Source: RFSX01 sp965248155 (GTDB lineage: Bacteria > Bacteroidota > Bacteroidia > Chitinophagales > Saprospiraceae). Taken from it: a stretch of 64,000 nucleotides of DNA. The stretch's first letter is position 1, and each line of letters begins with the position of its first letter. The stretch is from assembly GCA_965248155.1 (NCBI GenBank), contig CBDFIO010000002.1, forward strand, positions 682,001-746,000, written 5' to 3'. A program made the position numbers and the translations under genes. Below are positions 21,048-30,505 of this stretch, piece by piece. The notes beneath the pieces are model-generated. The model was not told the DNA's origin. It did not search any database and saw only the letters and a program-made list of their open reading frames with translations.

Positions 21048-22061
21048 TCATTGGGTATTGAGCTTATTTAATGCGCCTCGTGCTTTTGAAAATTTCGAAT
21101 TTAGATTAATCGAATTCTGATAATCTTCTTTTGCTTTATCAAGCTGACCAAGGGCTTCAAAGGCTAATCCACGATAATAATATGCTATAAAGTTTTGCCT
21201 TTCTAATTGTGCCATAATATTGAATTGGTCACGAGCTTGTTCAAACGAATCTAATTCCATATACAGTATGCCTGCGTTGAGATAGGCATCCAGATAATAT
21301 TTGTCAATATTATTAATTTGCTTATAGATATTTATAGCTTCACTCAACTGACCATTATTCTGTAAATAAAATGCTTTTGAGTGCCATGTTGATGGGTTTT
21401 CCGGATTTATATTAATGGCCGCCTCATAATATTTCAGAGCCATTGGATTTTGTTTGTCTTCAAACAATTTTCCAAGAATAAGCCATGCATCAAGCAGCTC
21501 AGGATTCAATTCTGTTGCAGTCTGAAAAGCATTAATTGCCTTATCAAGTTCATCTATACTTCTAAAATTCAAACCCATCATAAAATATGCTTCTGCTTCT
21601 TGTGAATTCAAAGTCAATATTTTAGCTATGGTAAACAATGAAGATTCATACTGCTTGAGTATGTGTTGGGTCTCCGATAATTTAAGAAGGGTTGGAATTC
21701 TTTCTGGAAAAAGTCCTGCTGCGCTTTCCATTACTAACAAGGCTTCCTTAGACCTAAAATAATCCATATAGGCATCAGATAACAAGTGATGATATTGAGG
21801 CTGGTCACTTTTATATTCAATAGCTTTTTTCAAGTCATCAATACTAGAATCAAAATCTTGATTGCTATAATACCATTCAGCTCTATGATATAAAGCTTGA
21901 TGATTGGTGCTGTCTTTTATTAAGATTTTCTCTAACTCTTCAATTTCAGGATTAATGTTGGTGGTGAGTTCCTTATTGGATTTATCTGGATTGCAAGAAT
22001 ACATTCCTAAGAAGAAGAATACAAAAATTAATAATGAAACTAAATATGCCCTGGTTCTCAT
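21048..22061 (-). CDS. TPR-repeat lipoprotein
   Basis: The 337-aa protein has an N-terminal membrane segment ending in a lipobox (FLGMYSC, Cys23). About eight tetratricopeptide repeats follow (for example ALYHRAEWYY, AYFMMGLNFR, AWLILGKLFED, AYYYRGLAFEALGQLDKAKEDY). TPR solenoids bind protein partners, so a periplasmic scaffold or assembly role in the envelope is likely; the partner is unknown. It sits 32 bp upstream of the PhzF-like gene on the same strand, with which it may be cotranscribed. Confidence 0.8.
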   Translation of the reverse strand: MRTRAYLVSLLIFVFFFLGMYSCNPDKSNKELTTNINPEIEELEKILIKDSTNHQALYHRAEWYYSNQDFDSSIDDLKKAIEYKSDQPQYHHLLSDAYMDYFRSKEALLVMESAAGLFPERIPTLLKLSETQHILKQYESSLFTIAKILTLNSQEAEAYFMMGLNFRSIDELDKAINAFQTATELNPELLDAWLILGKLFEDKQNPMALKYYEAAININPENPSTWHSKAFYLQNNGQLSEAINIYKQINNIDKYYLDAYLNAGILYMELDSFEQARDQFNIMAQLERQNFIAYYYRGLAFEALGQLDKAKEDYQNSINLNSKFSKARGALNKLNTQ

Positions 22062-22093
22062 ATGAAATTATATCAATTCGCCTTTAATAACTG

Positions 22094-22843
22094 TTAGGCA
22101 CTACCTGTTAATAATACTCGATCTCCCTTAAGTTCACAAACCAACTCTCCTCTTCTTTTAGAAATTTGCGCAGCATATAGTTTATTCTTTGAAAGCTTGT
22201 TAGACCAATATGGGGTCATCAAAGTATGCGCTGACCCAGTTACTGGATCTTCATCTATTCCACAGGATGGTGCAAAAACTCTGGAAACAAAATCTTGATC
22301 TTTACCTTCTGAACTTACTATGAGTGCACGACATGATAATTGTTTGATCACTGACAAATTTGGTTGGCAGTCGGATACACTTAGTTCATTATCAGTTATG
22401 ATTAGAATATCGTCACTTCCTTTGTAAGCTTCAAGAATTGGACAATCAACAGTTTTAATCAATTCATCCTTATCAAAATAATTACATTTATCAGCAGGAA
22501 AATCCATAATATAATTGTCTCCGCTTTTTGAGACCGTTAAATTTCCAACCTGCTCTGTAGAAAAGACAATTTGATCTTCATTATAATTCAAGTGATTAAA
22601 GACTACATGTGCGCTTGCTAAGGTAGCATGTCCACAAAGCCTTACTTCAGTTAATGGAGTAAACCATCTGAGGTGATACCCATTTTCATTTCTAACAATG
22701 AATGCTGTTTCTGAAAGGTTAATTTCGGATGCAATATTTTGCAATTCTTCATCACTCAACCAGCCAGCTAGAGGGCAGACCGCAGCGGGGTTACCTGAAA
22801 ACCTTTTGTTGGCAAAGGCGTCAACTTGATAAACAGGTATCAT
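22094..22843 (-). CDS. PhzF-family isomerase/epimerase-like protein
   Basis: The 249-aa protein opens with the family signature VDAFANKRFSGNPAAVC, followed by SETAFIV with the catalytic Glu, and then RLCGHATLASAHV. A second half ending in GIDEDPVTGSAHT matches the C-terminal lobe. It is somewhat shorter than typical 260-300 aa members, and the C-terminal end stops early (RVLLTGSA). PhzF proteins are diaminopimelate-epimerase-fold isomerases acting on small aromatic or amino-acid substrates. The substrate here is unknown. It follows the dsbD gene by 4 bp and is probably in the same operon. Confidence 0.8.
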   Translation of the reverse strand: MIPVYQVDAFANKRFSGNPAAVCPLAGWLSDEELQNIASEINLSETAFIVRNENGYHLRWFTPLTEVRLCGHATLASAHVVFNHLNYNEDQIVFSTEQVGNLTVSKSGDNYIMDFPADKCNYFDKDELIKTVDCPILEAYKGSDDILIITDNELSVSDCQPNLSVIKQLSCRALIVSSEGKDQDFVSRVFAPSCGIDEDPVTGSAHTLMTPYWSNKLSKNKLYAAQISKRRGELVCELKGDRVLLTGSA

Positions 22844-22847
22844 AGGT

Positions 22848-25424
22848 TTACTTTAATTTATTGAAGGTTGCAAGTCCACACTCCATATAGTCATTATATT
22901 CTTTAACTCCTTCATTCTGTCTATACCCTCTGGGTTTGGCAATCACCTTTTCATCAGGAGTCATCATTACATATAGAGGTTGCGTATTCTGGTTGTAATT
23001 TACGATCTGAAAATCCGCCCATCTATTTCCAACATTTCTAATTCTAGATGAACTGTCTCTTTTGGATACTCCAATAGTCTCAAGTTTTTTATCATCATCC
23101 ACATAAAGAGAGACCAATACAAAGTCATTTATCAGCTTATCCCGTATCTCATCTCGAACCCAAATGTGCTCTTCTACTTTTCTACAATTTACACAACCAA
23201 AACCTGTGAAATCTTTGAATATTGGTTTGTTGACGCTTCTCGCATATTCCAATCCTTCATAGTAATCTTTGAAGCAAGGTATGTTATTGGCGCACATCGT
23301 GTAACTTGGGAATTGCTTTTTAATCTCAGGATCTACTTCCTGTGCCGGCTTGAAAAAATTATAATGTGCAGGAGGTGCCAGACCACTCATCACACCAAGA
23401 GAATTATAGTTACCAGTTTTCTCATTTACAAAAAACCCGGTTGCTAAATATACTGTAAACAAAGATGTCGCAACTGCTAATGTGGCTCTAGGGATTGATA
23501 ATTTCTTCATTGGGCTATCATGAGGAAATTTAATAACACCGAACAAATACAATGCCATTAACAAGGATATAAGGATCCATGTCCCCATAAATAATTCATA
23601 CTTAAGAAATCCCCAATGGTTGGTCATATCGGCAACCGATAAAAACTTGAATGCTAAAGCCAATTCCAGAAATCCTAGAACGACCTTCACTGAATTCATC
23701 CATCCTCCTGATTGTGGTAATGTATTTAACCAAGCCGGGAAGGCCGCAAACAAACCAAAAGGTAATGCCAAAGCTATTGCAAATCCCAGCATCACAATGG
23801 CCGGTCCAACTGCATTTGAAGCAGCTGAAACGATCGCTGATCCAATGATAGGCCCGGTACATGAAAATGAAACCAAAGCCAAAGTAAAGGCCATAAAAAA
23901 GATACCTAAGATACCACCTTTGTCAGCCATGGTATCACTTTTAGTTGACCAAGAACTCGGAAGTGTAATTTCATAGTATCCAAAAAATGAAAATGCAAAC
24001 CCTACAAATATTAGGAAGAAAAGTGTGTTCGCTATCCAATTCGTAGATAAACGATTTAAGGCTTCGGGACCAAATACTGCTGTAAGCAATAGGCCCAAGG
24101 CCACATATATGACTATTATCGATAAACCATAAATCAATCCATTAACCCACCCTTTTCTTTTTGTGTCTTTTGTAAAAAAGCTAACAGTCAGCGGAATCAT
24201 AGGGAAAACACATGGCGTTAATAATGCCAACAATCCACCAAGAAACCCAAATATGAATGACATTAGAAAAGTTCTATTCCCATTTTCTTCACCTCCTATG
24301 CAGTTTCCAATAGGATCTGCAAAAGTTTTTGTTATACTCGCTATTTTTTGATCAATAAATCCATTATCGCCTGCTGGAGCATTTCCAATGGAAACATCTT
24401 CAACTGAAGACCCCGTATTAACCGCATCACTGACATCTGCGTTAGGTGTGTCATAATCTATTGTCTCTGTTATTGTTGTCCCAGTAAATTTATTTTTAAC
24501 TTCTTTACCGGTAAGTGTAAGCAAATCGTATTCGAAATCAACATCTGTTGGAGGCAAACACCCTTCATTGTTACAGGCCATGAATGTCACATAACCTTTG
24601 ATGGGATTATTATTATGAGCAATTATTTTTTGTCGTATTGTATAAGGCTGGTCACTGTAATATTTGATCACCATGACATTATTAAAGAATGGATCGGGTC
24701 TTCTTTTACGAGAACCTACTTCATCTGTCTTGAATGCTGTGAATGCTTCTCTATCTTCGAATGTTATTTCTGTTGGAACAGGGCCATTTCTACTTGACAT
24801 TTGAGAATACACAGTCCATCCTTTTTCTATCGTTGCAATTTGCCTTAACTCAAATCCTTCATCCAGGGCTAAAATTTCAAAATTCCACTTGACAGGTGAA
24901 ATGATCTTATTTTCAATTTCCGGAGTTTTCTGATTCGTTTTAGGTTTTGGTGTATCCTTTATTTCGCTTGTTACAGGAAGTTTAAACTCAAAATCCACAT
25001 CTGTCGGTGGAAGACACATCTCATCGTTACATGTCATATAGGTCAGATAACCTTTTAGAAGACGTGTTCCCTTTTCAGCCCTAACTTTTTGTTTGATTGT
25101 AAATGGCTCATCTGCAAGAAATTTTATCACTTCAACACCAAAAAGTTTGTCCATTCCGGATTTCTTGTGTCCAAATTCCTCGGCTTTCCCAACTTTCTGA
25201 AATCCTGTTTCAGGTTCATAAGTAATATAAGTAGGGACTGGGCCATCGTCGCTGGTATATTGAGAATACACTGTCCATTCCTTTTCCATAGTGGCTTCAA
25301 ATGAAAGTGTATACTCATCATTGCCAAGTGTTTCCAAACTAAAAGTCCATTTTACTGGATCCAGAAGCTGAGCCTGGGCTAGAAATGAGTTGAAAATGAA
25401 GACAAATAAAATTAAGAATCGCAT
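22848..25424 (-). CDS. dsbD: Thiol:disulfide interchange protein DsbD with two N-terminal DsbD-N domains
   Basis: This is an 858-aa inner-membrane reductant conduit. Residues 1-19 are a signal peptide. Two tandem DsbD-N domains cover 20-150 (TCNDEMCLPPTDVDF) and 175-300 (ACNNEGCLPPTDVDF), each with a redox Cys pair. Eight or so membrane segments lie at 385-670, with conserved Cys405 (LTPCVFPMIPLT) and Cys522 (SFSCTGPIIG). A C-terminal thioredoxin-like domain carries CVNC (744-747). It passes electrons from cytoplasmic thioredoxin to periplasmic partners. The second DsbD-N is an extra compared with E. coli DsbD, and a third free-standing one follows upstream at 25475. Its likely operon partner is the PhzF-like gene. 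Confidence 0.9.
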   Translation of the reverse strand: MRFLILFVFIFNSFLAQAQLLDPVKWTFSLETLGNDEYTLSFEATMEKEWTVYSQYTSDDGPVPTYITYEPETGFQKVGKAEEFGHKKSGMDKLFGVEVIKFLADEPFTIKQKVRAEKGTRLLKGYLTYMTCNDEMCLPPTDVDFEFKLPVTSEIKDTPKPKTNQKTPEIENKIISPVKWNFEILALDEGFELRQIATIEKGWTVYSQMSSRNGPVPTEITFEDREAFTAFKTDEVGSRKRRPDPFFNNVMVIKYYSDQPYTIRQKIIAHNNNPIKGYVTFMACNNEGCLPPTDVDFEYDLLTLTGKEVKNKFTGTTITETIDYDTPNADVSDAVNTGSSVEDVSIGNAPAGDNGFIDQKIASITKTFADPIGNCIGGEENGNRTFLMSFIFGFLGGLLALLTPCVFPMIPLTVSFFTKDTKRKGWVNGLIYGLSIIVIYVALGLLLTAVFGPEALNRLSTNWIANTLFFLIFVGFAFSFFGYYEITLPSSWSTKSDTMADKGGILGIFFMAFTLALVSFSCTGPIIGSAIVSAASNAVGPAIVMLGFAIALALPFGLFAAFPAWLNTLPQSGGWMNSVKVVLGFLELALAFKFLSVADMTNHWGFLKYELFMGTWILISLLMALYLFGVIKFPHDSPMKKLSIPRATLAVATSLFTVYLATGFFVNEKTGNYNSLGVMSGLAPPAHYNFFKPAQEVDPEIKKQFPSYTMCANNIPCFKDYYEGLEYARSVNKPIFKDFTGFGCVNCRKVEEHIWVRDEIRDKLINDFVLVSLYVDDDKKLETIGVSKRDSSSRIRNVGNRWADFQIVNYNQNTQPLYVMMTPDEKVIAKPRGYRQNEGVKEYNDYMECGLATFNKLK

Positions 25425-25474
25425 TACTTCTACTTTGGTTAAATGTTAATATAATCAGCTATTGGGGGGCAAAT

Positions 25475-25915
25475 TTAAGTTTTTAGTTCAAAAGGAATAT
25501 CAGTTGGAGGTAAACACTTTTTCCCATCGCAAGCCATATAAGTCAGATATCCTTTTATAACTACACCCTTTTCTAGAAGTTTTACTTCTTGTTCAAATCT
25601 TGCCACCTCTTTAAATTTGATTACTTCGATCTCAAATAAATCACTATAAACAGAAATTGCAGCTCCATGTTCAGAAACATCACCTATTCTCTCATATCCG
25701 TTTTCATCATCAAAATCAAAGCTTAGCGGAACTGGACCTCCCTCTTCAGAAAATTGAGAATATATATGCCATCCTTCAGAAATTTCAGCTTCAAAAATTA
25801 TTTTACTATCATCATTCAAGTCAAACGACCATGCTACGGGTTGCTCCAAAAGATTTTTTTGTGCCATCACTGCAAATCCAGTCATCATCATTAAAAATAA
25901 TAATATAGCTTTCAT
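25475..25915 (-). CDS. Secreted single-domain DsbD-N-like protein
   Basis: The 146-aa protein has a signal peptide (MKAILLFLMMMTGFAVMAQ) and a single domain with clear similarity to the two DsbD-N domains of the downstream gene (EGWHIYSQFSEEGGPVPLSF; CDGKKCLPPTDIPFEL). The Cys pair (CDGKKC) is kept. It is therefore a soluble periplasmic cousin that might accept electrons from DsbD or act as a thiol shuttle. It lies 50 bp upstream of dsbD on the same strand and probably opens that operon; a TACATTTG box stands 24 bp upstream of its ATG. Confidence 0.8.
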   Translation of the reverse strand: MKAILLFLMMMTGFAVMAQKNLLEQPVAWSFDLNDDSKIIFEAEISEGWHIYSQFSEEGGPVPLSFDFDDENGYERIGDVSEHGAAISVYSDLFEIEVIKFKEVARFEQEVKLLEKGVVIKGYLTYMACDGKKCLPPTDIPFELKT

Positions 25916-25938
25916 CTACCTGTTTTTGTTATTAACGA

Positions 25939-25946
25939 CAAATGTA
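25939..25946 (-). promoter_or_regulatory. -7 promoter box TACATTTG upstream of the DsbD-N/dsbD operon
   Basis: An exact TAnnTTTG match sits 24 bp upstream of the ATG at 25915, the expected place for a short leader. No good -33 TTG was found at 19-21 bp spacing. Confidence 0.45.
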
Positions 25947-26027
25947 TTTCTAAGTTTATCCCAATGCCTTGAAATCGAAAACTTTATAAAATAATTAACG
26001 AAATACTAAACATTTCGTAGTTAAGTC

Positions 26028-26843
26028 TTATCCTGCGATACTATAATCTCGCAAGGCTTCATTGAGTGAAGTTTTTTTATCAGTACTCTCCTTCCTTTGA
26101 CCAATAATTAATGCACATGAGACATTAAAATTACCCGAAGGGAAGTTCTTGGAATATGATCCTGGAATTACAACTGATCTTGCGGGCACTTCTCCTTTAT
26201 AAGTTACGGCCTGATCTTTACTTACATCTATGATATGTGTAGACTGTGTTAGTACAACATTCGCTCCCAGCACTGCTTCTTTTCTAACTCTGACACCTTC
26301 TACAACAATACTCCTTGATCCGATAAAGCAATTATCTTCAATAATTGTTGGGCTGGCTTGTGGGGGTTCTAGGACGCCGCCAATACCAACTCCTCCTGAT
26401 AAATGTACATTTCTTCCAATTTGAGCTCCAGACCCCACTGTGGCCCAAGTATCTACCATTGTTCCAGATCCGATATAAGAAGCAAGGTTTACATAAGAGG
26501 GCATCATTATCACACCCTTTTCCTGAAAAGAACCATATCTGGCCACTGCAGGAGGAACGACTCTGACTCCGGATTTTTCATGGTGCTTTTTTAAAGGAAT
26601 TTTATCATAATATTCATAAGGTCCCAATTCAATTGTTTCCATCTTTTGAATAGGAAAATATAAAGAGACTGCTTTTTTAACCCAAAGATTGACCTTCCAG
26701 TTTTCTCCTTCCATTTCTGCGACTCTCACAGTTCCTTGATCAAGAAATTCGATAACAGATCTTACAGCTTCTTGAACATATTGCTCTTGAAGCATTGAGC
26801 GATCTTCATAAGCTTTGTTAATAATCTCTTTAATTTCATTCAT
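26028..26843 (-). CDS. dapD: 2,3,4,5-tetrahydropyridine-2,6-dicarboxylate N-succinyltransferase
   Basis: At 271 aa it is the usual length for DapD. The N-terminal helical part is followed by hexapeptide repeats forming a left-handed beta-helix (GSGTMVDTWATVGSGAQIG, SGGVGIGGVLEP, DNCFIGSRSIVVEGV, KEAVLGANVVL). These match the DapD active-site region. The enzyme succinylates the lysine/meso-diaminopimelate precursor and thus serves lysine and peptidoglycan synthesis. It follows the PAP2-like gene by 3 bp, presumably in the same transcript. Confidence 0.95.
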   Translation of the reverse strand: MNEIKEIINKAYEDRSMLQEQYVQEAVRSVIEFLDQGTVRVAEMEGENWKVNLWVKKAVSLYFPIQKMETIELGPYEYYDKIPLKKHHEKSGVRVVPPAVARYGSFQEKGVIMMPSYVNLASYIGSGTMVDTWATVGSGAQIGRNVHLSGGVGIGGVLEPPQASPTIIEDNCFIGSRSIVVEGVRVRKEAVLGANVVLTQSTHIIDVSKDQAVTYKGEVPARSVVIPGSYSKNFPSGNFNVSCALIIGQRKESTDKKTSLNEALRDYSIAG

Positions 26844-26846
26844 AAT

Positions 26847-27500
26847 TCAAAAAAATCTAATTGCAATTAATTGTCCGACAATCCCAACTAAAAGTCCACC
26901 GATAACATCTTTATTTGTATGTGCTTTTAAATAAAGTCTTGAAGATAATACAGCACCTGTCAGTATTGTTAGCAAAGCGATAATAAATGTGTTATGGATT
27001 AAAACATTTTTGAATGCAATGTGGTTTTTGCCATGAATAAAAATAAGAATAATTACGCCGGCCAAAAATCCTCCCATTCCTATTGCATGCAAACTTATCT
27101 TCGAAAAATTATTAATAAAAAAGGCTATAAAAATTGAAATTAATGCTCCAAGAACAAATTGACTAAATGAAATAGGAATGGCGCTGTGAGTTCTTATGTT
27201 AAGATATAGCCAGAGATATGAAATAGCTGCGGCAATCATCGGACCTATTCTCTCTGTTCTTTCTTTTAAATGCAAAGAACTTATAAATCCTATGCCATAC
27301 ATTAATAGAATTGAAATGGCCGGAATCACAACGGACGTAAAAAATATGACCAAAATGACTGTCCCAAATTCACGATCACCGCTATATGGAAATAGGTAAG
27401 GATTTACCATTATGTAAAGAAAAAGGGTATACATAATGATCAATAAAGGGTGAAATAGAATTGATAAAATTTGAAATATGGAGCTTAAGAGCAATTTCAA
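26847..27500 (-). CDS. PAP2-superfamily membrane protein
   Basis: The 217-aa protein has about six membrane segments. A weak PAP2 signature is spread over SLHAIGMGG and SSRLYLKAHTNKDVIGG, the latter resembling the usual SRVYLGVHxxSDVxAG motif with its R, H and D. Members are lipid phosphatases acting on membrane phospholipid or undecaprenyl pyrophosphate. The first conserved motif (KxxxxxxRP) is represented only loosely by KERTERIGP, so activity is uncertain. The start is a TTG, with dapD right behind it. Confidence 0.65.
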   Translation of the reverse strand: MKLLLSSIFQILSILFHPLLIIMYTLFLYIMVNPYLFPYSGDREFGTVILVIFFTSVVIPAISILLMYGIGFISSLHLKERTERIGPMIAAAISYLWLYLNIRTHSAIPISFSQFVLGALISIFIAFFINNFSKISLHAIGMGGFLAGVIILIFIHGKNHIAFKNVLIHNTFIIALLTILTGAVLSSRLYLKAHTNKDVIGGLLVGIVGQLIAIRFF

Positions 27501-27585
27501 TGTAAAATATTTAAGACTTTTGCAACATAATAAACTGTAACATTAATAAAATCTATCCGTTTTGAATAAAAGAATTACGGATCAT

Positions 27586-28275
27586 ATGCGCTTCTTAATT
27601 GTTTTTTTACTGTTCTCTCTTCAAATGTCAGCTCAGAACCTGCCGGCAAGCAATGCCCCAATTGATATAGATACCATTATCTATGGAGAAGAAGATCTTA
27701 AACTATATGAAACTAGTATTAATGGAAGAGTTATGACAGCTATGGTAACTGAGAATGGTGATACGCTCATAATGGAGAAGTTAGATGACATAAGTATTAC
27801 ATCTCTAAGATCCTTTAAGAGTGAAGAAGATTATAAAAAGTATATGAAGTTCCGGCGTTACGCAGCAATTGTATACCCATATGCTAAAGAGGCTATAAAA
27901 ATCTTTCGGGAAACAGAATATGTAACGTCAAATATGAAAAAACGGAAGAAGAAAAAGCATATCAAAAAATTGCAAGATGAATTGAAAACCAAATTTGAAG
28001 ATCCTCTTAAAAAGTTGACAAAGCTTCAAGGAAAGATCTTGATAAAGATGATCGAACGAGAGCTGGATAAAAATATGTATAGCTTAATTGCCGGATTAAG
28101 AGGTAAATTTGCTGCCTTTTATTGGCATAATGCTTCTAAACTTTACAGCTATGATCTCAAAGAAGGATATCATGAAGGCAAATATGAAATATTGGATGCT
28201 GTTTTAAAAGACTTTGACATATCTTACCGAATTGAACAGGAAGAAAAAAAACAAGAAATAATTGATAACTACTGA
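27586..28275 (+). CDS. DUF4294-domain exported protein
   Basis: The ATG at 27586 gives a clean signal peptide (MRFLIVFLLFSLQMSAQ). The longer TTG start at 27562 only adds charged residues in front of it. The mature part carries the DUF4294 core (IIYGEEDLKLYETSINGRV.., YAAIVYPYAKEAIKIF), a lysine-rich stretch (KKRKKKKHIKKLQ) and a C-terminal charged tail. DUF4294 is a Bacteroidota family without known function. Its stop overlaps the mvaD start by 14 bp, so the two are cotranscribed. Confidence 0.8.
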   Translation: MRFLIVFLLFSLQMSAQNLPASNAPIDIDTIIYGEEDLKLYETSINGRVMTAMVTENGDTLIMEKLDDISITSLRSFKSEEDYKKYMKFRRYAAIVYPYAKEAIKIFRETEYVTSNMKKRKKKKHIKKLQDELKTKFEDPLKKLTKLQGKILIKMIERELDKNMYSLIAGLRGKFAAFYWHNASKLYSYDLKEGYHEGKYEILDAVLKDFDISYRIEQEEKKQEIIDNY

Positions 28276-29311
28276 GAACACATCGGGTGTAATATCTTGG
28301 ACAGCTCCTTCGAACATTGCCTTAGTAAAATACTGGGGAAAATTTGGACGCCAATACCCGCGAAACCCTTCGATCAGTTTTACTTTGTCTAATGCTGCCA
28401 CTACAACTCAAATTAAATACCGAGTATTAGACCAAACAAATGGTGGGCCCCGATTGATGTTTCGATTTGAAGGAAAAGAAAAACCTGAGTTTTCAAATAA
28501 GATATCAAAGTACTTGAACACTATTGGAGATATGCTCCCGATTGTCAATCAGCTGAATCTGGAAATTGATTCTGAAAACACATTTCCACATTCTTCTGGA
28601 ATAGCCTCTTCTGCTTCTAGTATGTCCGCCTTAGCCTTATGTCTTATGAGCATTGACGCCAGAATAAATCAGATAGAAGACATAGACTTTACCAAAGCAT
28701 CAAATCTTGCCAGATTAGGAAGCGGGAGTGCCAGTCGATCAGTCTTTGGTCCGATTGCTATATGGGGACAGTCGTCAGCATTGCCAGAAAGTTCAAACAA
28801 CTATGCTATTCCCTATGTTGAAGGAATTGACCCAATCTTTTATAGCTATCATGATGATATTTTAATCATTTCTGAAAAAGAAAAATCAGTGTCATCAAGA
28901 GCCGGTCATGCTCTTATGGAAAACAATTCATATGCTTCAGCCCGATTTGAACAAGCCGACAGACACCTTAGCGAAATTGTAAGCGCTATGAAGTCTGCAG
29001 ATATGGAAAAATTCATTTCTATTGTAGAAAGAGAAGCTTTAACACTTCATGCATTAATGATGGCATCAAACCCTCCTTACATTCTAATGAAGGCCAATAC
29101 TTTAAATGCAATAAACATGATCCAACAGTTCAGGAATGAAACCGGCTTAGCCGTTTGCTTCACACTCGATGCTGGCCCTAATATTCATCTTCTGTATCCT
29201 GAGAACATTAAAAATGAAGTCGATACATTGAAAACCGAATTGGCAAAATATTGTGTAGATAATCGAATTATTGATGATCACCTTGGTAATGGTCCAACCC
29301 AGAACAAATGA
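28262..29311 (+). CDS. mvaD: Diphosphomevalonate decarboxylase
   Basis: The 349-aa GHMP-fold enzyme opens with the hallmark APSNIALVKYWGKFG and has the phosphate-binding HSSGIASSASSMSALAL segment. The family's SGSASRSVFGP motif is present, and a Cys/Asp-containing FTLDAGPNIHLLYP is seen near the C-terminus. It converts mevalonate-5-diphosphate to isopentenyl diphosphate with ATP. The start must be the TTG at 28262, because an in-frame TAA lies directly before it and no ATG follows for 60 residues. It overlaps both neighbours (DUF4294 and the rhodanese gene by ATGA), forming a tight operon. Confidence 0.9.
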   Translation: MITTENTSGVISWTAPSNIALVKYWGKFGRQYPRNPSISFTLSNAATTTQIKYRVLDQTNGGPRLMFRFEGKEKPEFSNKISKYLNTIGDMLPIVNQLNLEIDSENTFPHSSGIASSASSMSALALCLMSIDARINQIEDIDFTKASNLARLGSGSASRSVFGPIAIWGQSSALPESSNNYAIPYVEGIDPIFYSYHDDILIISEKEKSVSSRAGHALMENNSYASARFEQADRHLSEIVSAMKSADMEKFISIVEREALTLHALMMASNPPYILMKANTLNAINMIQQFRNETGLAVCFTLDAGPNIHLLYPENIKNEVDTLKTELAKYCVDNRIIDDHLGNGPTQNK

Positions 29312-29835
29312 AAATTCAGCTAGTCATCATATTATCTTCACTGGTGTTTACTTTCAGTCAGTGTCAAAGTACTGACCCAAAGGTTCAATATTGTCAGGAT
29401 GAAGATTTTAATCTGCTTGTGCATAATTATCTTGACTATAGCGTCGATGTTATTTCTGTTAATCAATTATTAGACCTGGAGGATAACTATCTGCTTTTGG
29501 ATGCGCGCGAGGAAGAAGAATTTAATGTGAGTCACATCCCGGGAGCAAAATACATAGGTTATAAAAATCCTCATCTTGAAGTACTTAAGGATATTGATCA
29601 TAACAGGAAAATTATATTATACTGTTCTATTGGATATCGCAGTGAAAAAATAGGAATAAAACTTTCGAAAAAAGGCTTTACAGATATATCCAATCTTTAT
29701 GGCAGCATTTTCGAATGGGTTAATACTGGTCAAGAGCTAGAAAGTATTGATGGAAAACCTACAAAGAAAATTCATGCTTACAACAAAAGTTGGAGCAAAT
29801 GGATTTTGAATAAAGATTATGAATTGGTTTACTAA
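29308..29835 (+). CDS. Rhodanese-domain lipoprotein
   Basis: The 175-aa protein has a lipobox (FTFSQC) and a single rhodanese domain with LLDAREEEEFNVSHIPGA and an active-site loop ILYCSIGYRS, whose Cys is intact. It would be anchored in the periplasm or outer membrane and handle sulfur transfer or thiol detoxification there. Its ATG overlaps the mvaD stop (ATGA), and its end overlaps the convergent pth gene by 4 bp. Confidence 0.85.
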   Translation: MKIQLVIILSSLVFTFSQCQSTDPKVQYCQDEDFNLLVHNYLDYSVDVISVNQLLDLEDNYLLLDAREEEEFNVSHIPGAKYIGYKNPHLEVLKDIDHNRKIILYCSIGYRSEKIGIKLSKKGFTDISNLYGSIFEWVNTGQELESIDGKPTKKIHAYNKSWSKWILNKDYELVY

Positions 29836-30392
29836 TTGTTGTATTTATTCATAGTATGCTGAAGCCCTATAGCGCTAAAAGAAAGAATAGCATCACCGGC
29901 TTTAACAAGCTTTTCTTCTAAAGTATTTAATTCTTCGTCGCTCCATTTCCCTAACACAAAGTCAACTTGTCCGCCTCGGGAAAAATCATTTCCGATACCA
30001 AATCTCAGTCTCGGATATTTCGCAGTTGCCAAAATATCCTGAATATCTTTTAAACCATTATGACCACCATCAGCTCCTTTTGTCCTAAGTCTTAATTTAC
30101 CATACTCTAGATTCAGGTCGTCCACTATGATTAACGTATTAGCCAGCTTTACTTTTAACTTTTGCATCCAGTATCTGACAGGTTTCCCACTTCGATTCAT
30201 ATAAGTTGATGGTTTTAGCAAATAAATCTGGCGCCCCTTATGTTTGATCATACAAATGTCACCTAAAGAATCATTTTTAAATGTGCCTTCGAAGTTTTGA
30301 GCAAGCTTATCAAGAACTTCAAAGCCAATATTATGCCTTGTCCCAAAATAATCGGGATGCATATTTCCTAATCCCACAACTAGAAATTTCAT
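29832..30392 (-). CDS. pth: Peptidyl-tRNA hydrolase
   Basis: The sequence from Met at 30392 (MKFLVVGLGNMHPDYFGTRHNIGFEV) matches the Pth N-terminus, with the catalytic His in TRHNIGF. YMNRSGKPV, IVDDLNLEYGKLRLR and GGHNGLKDI motifs follow. It releases peptides from dropped-off peptidyl-tRNA. A longer frame is open upstream to 30527, and an internal ATG at 30446 could add 18 residues, but the family starts at MKFLVVGLGN, so 30392 is chosen. The opposite-strand DinB gene begins about 110 bp away, and the space between holds the divergent promoters. Confidence 0.9.
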   Translation of the reverse strand: MKFLVVGLGNMHPDYFGTRHNIGFEVLDKLAQNFEGTFKNDSLGDICMIKHKGRQIYLLKPSTYMNRSGKPVRYWMQKLKVKLANTLIIVDDLNLEYGKLRLRTKGADGGHNGLKDIQDILATAKYPRLRFGIGNDFSRGGQVDFVLGKWSDEELNTLEEKLVKAGDAILSFSAIGLQHTMNKYNN

Positions 30393-30505
30393 TTCTTGAT
30401 CTGTTTCATCTTTTTTATAAAATATGTTTCTTATTAATCTAAGCATATCAACGCGAATTATAACAAAGTCAACTATATTCAAAGTTCGAAATAAATCAAA
30501 AAAAT

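Noticed and set aside
24163..24351. Plus-strand frames inside dsbD
   Set aside because: They are antisense to a clear membrane-protein gene.
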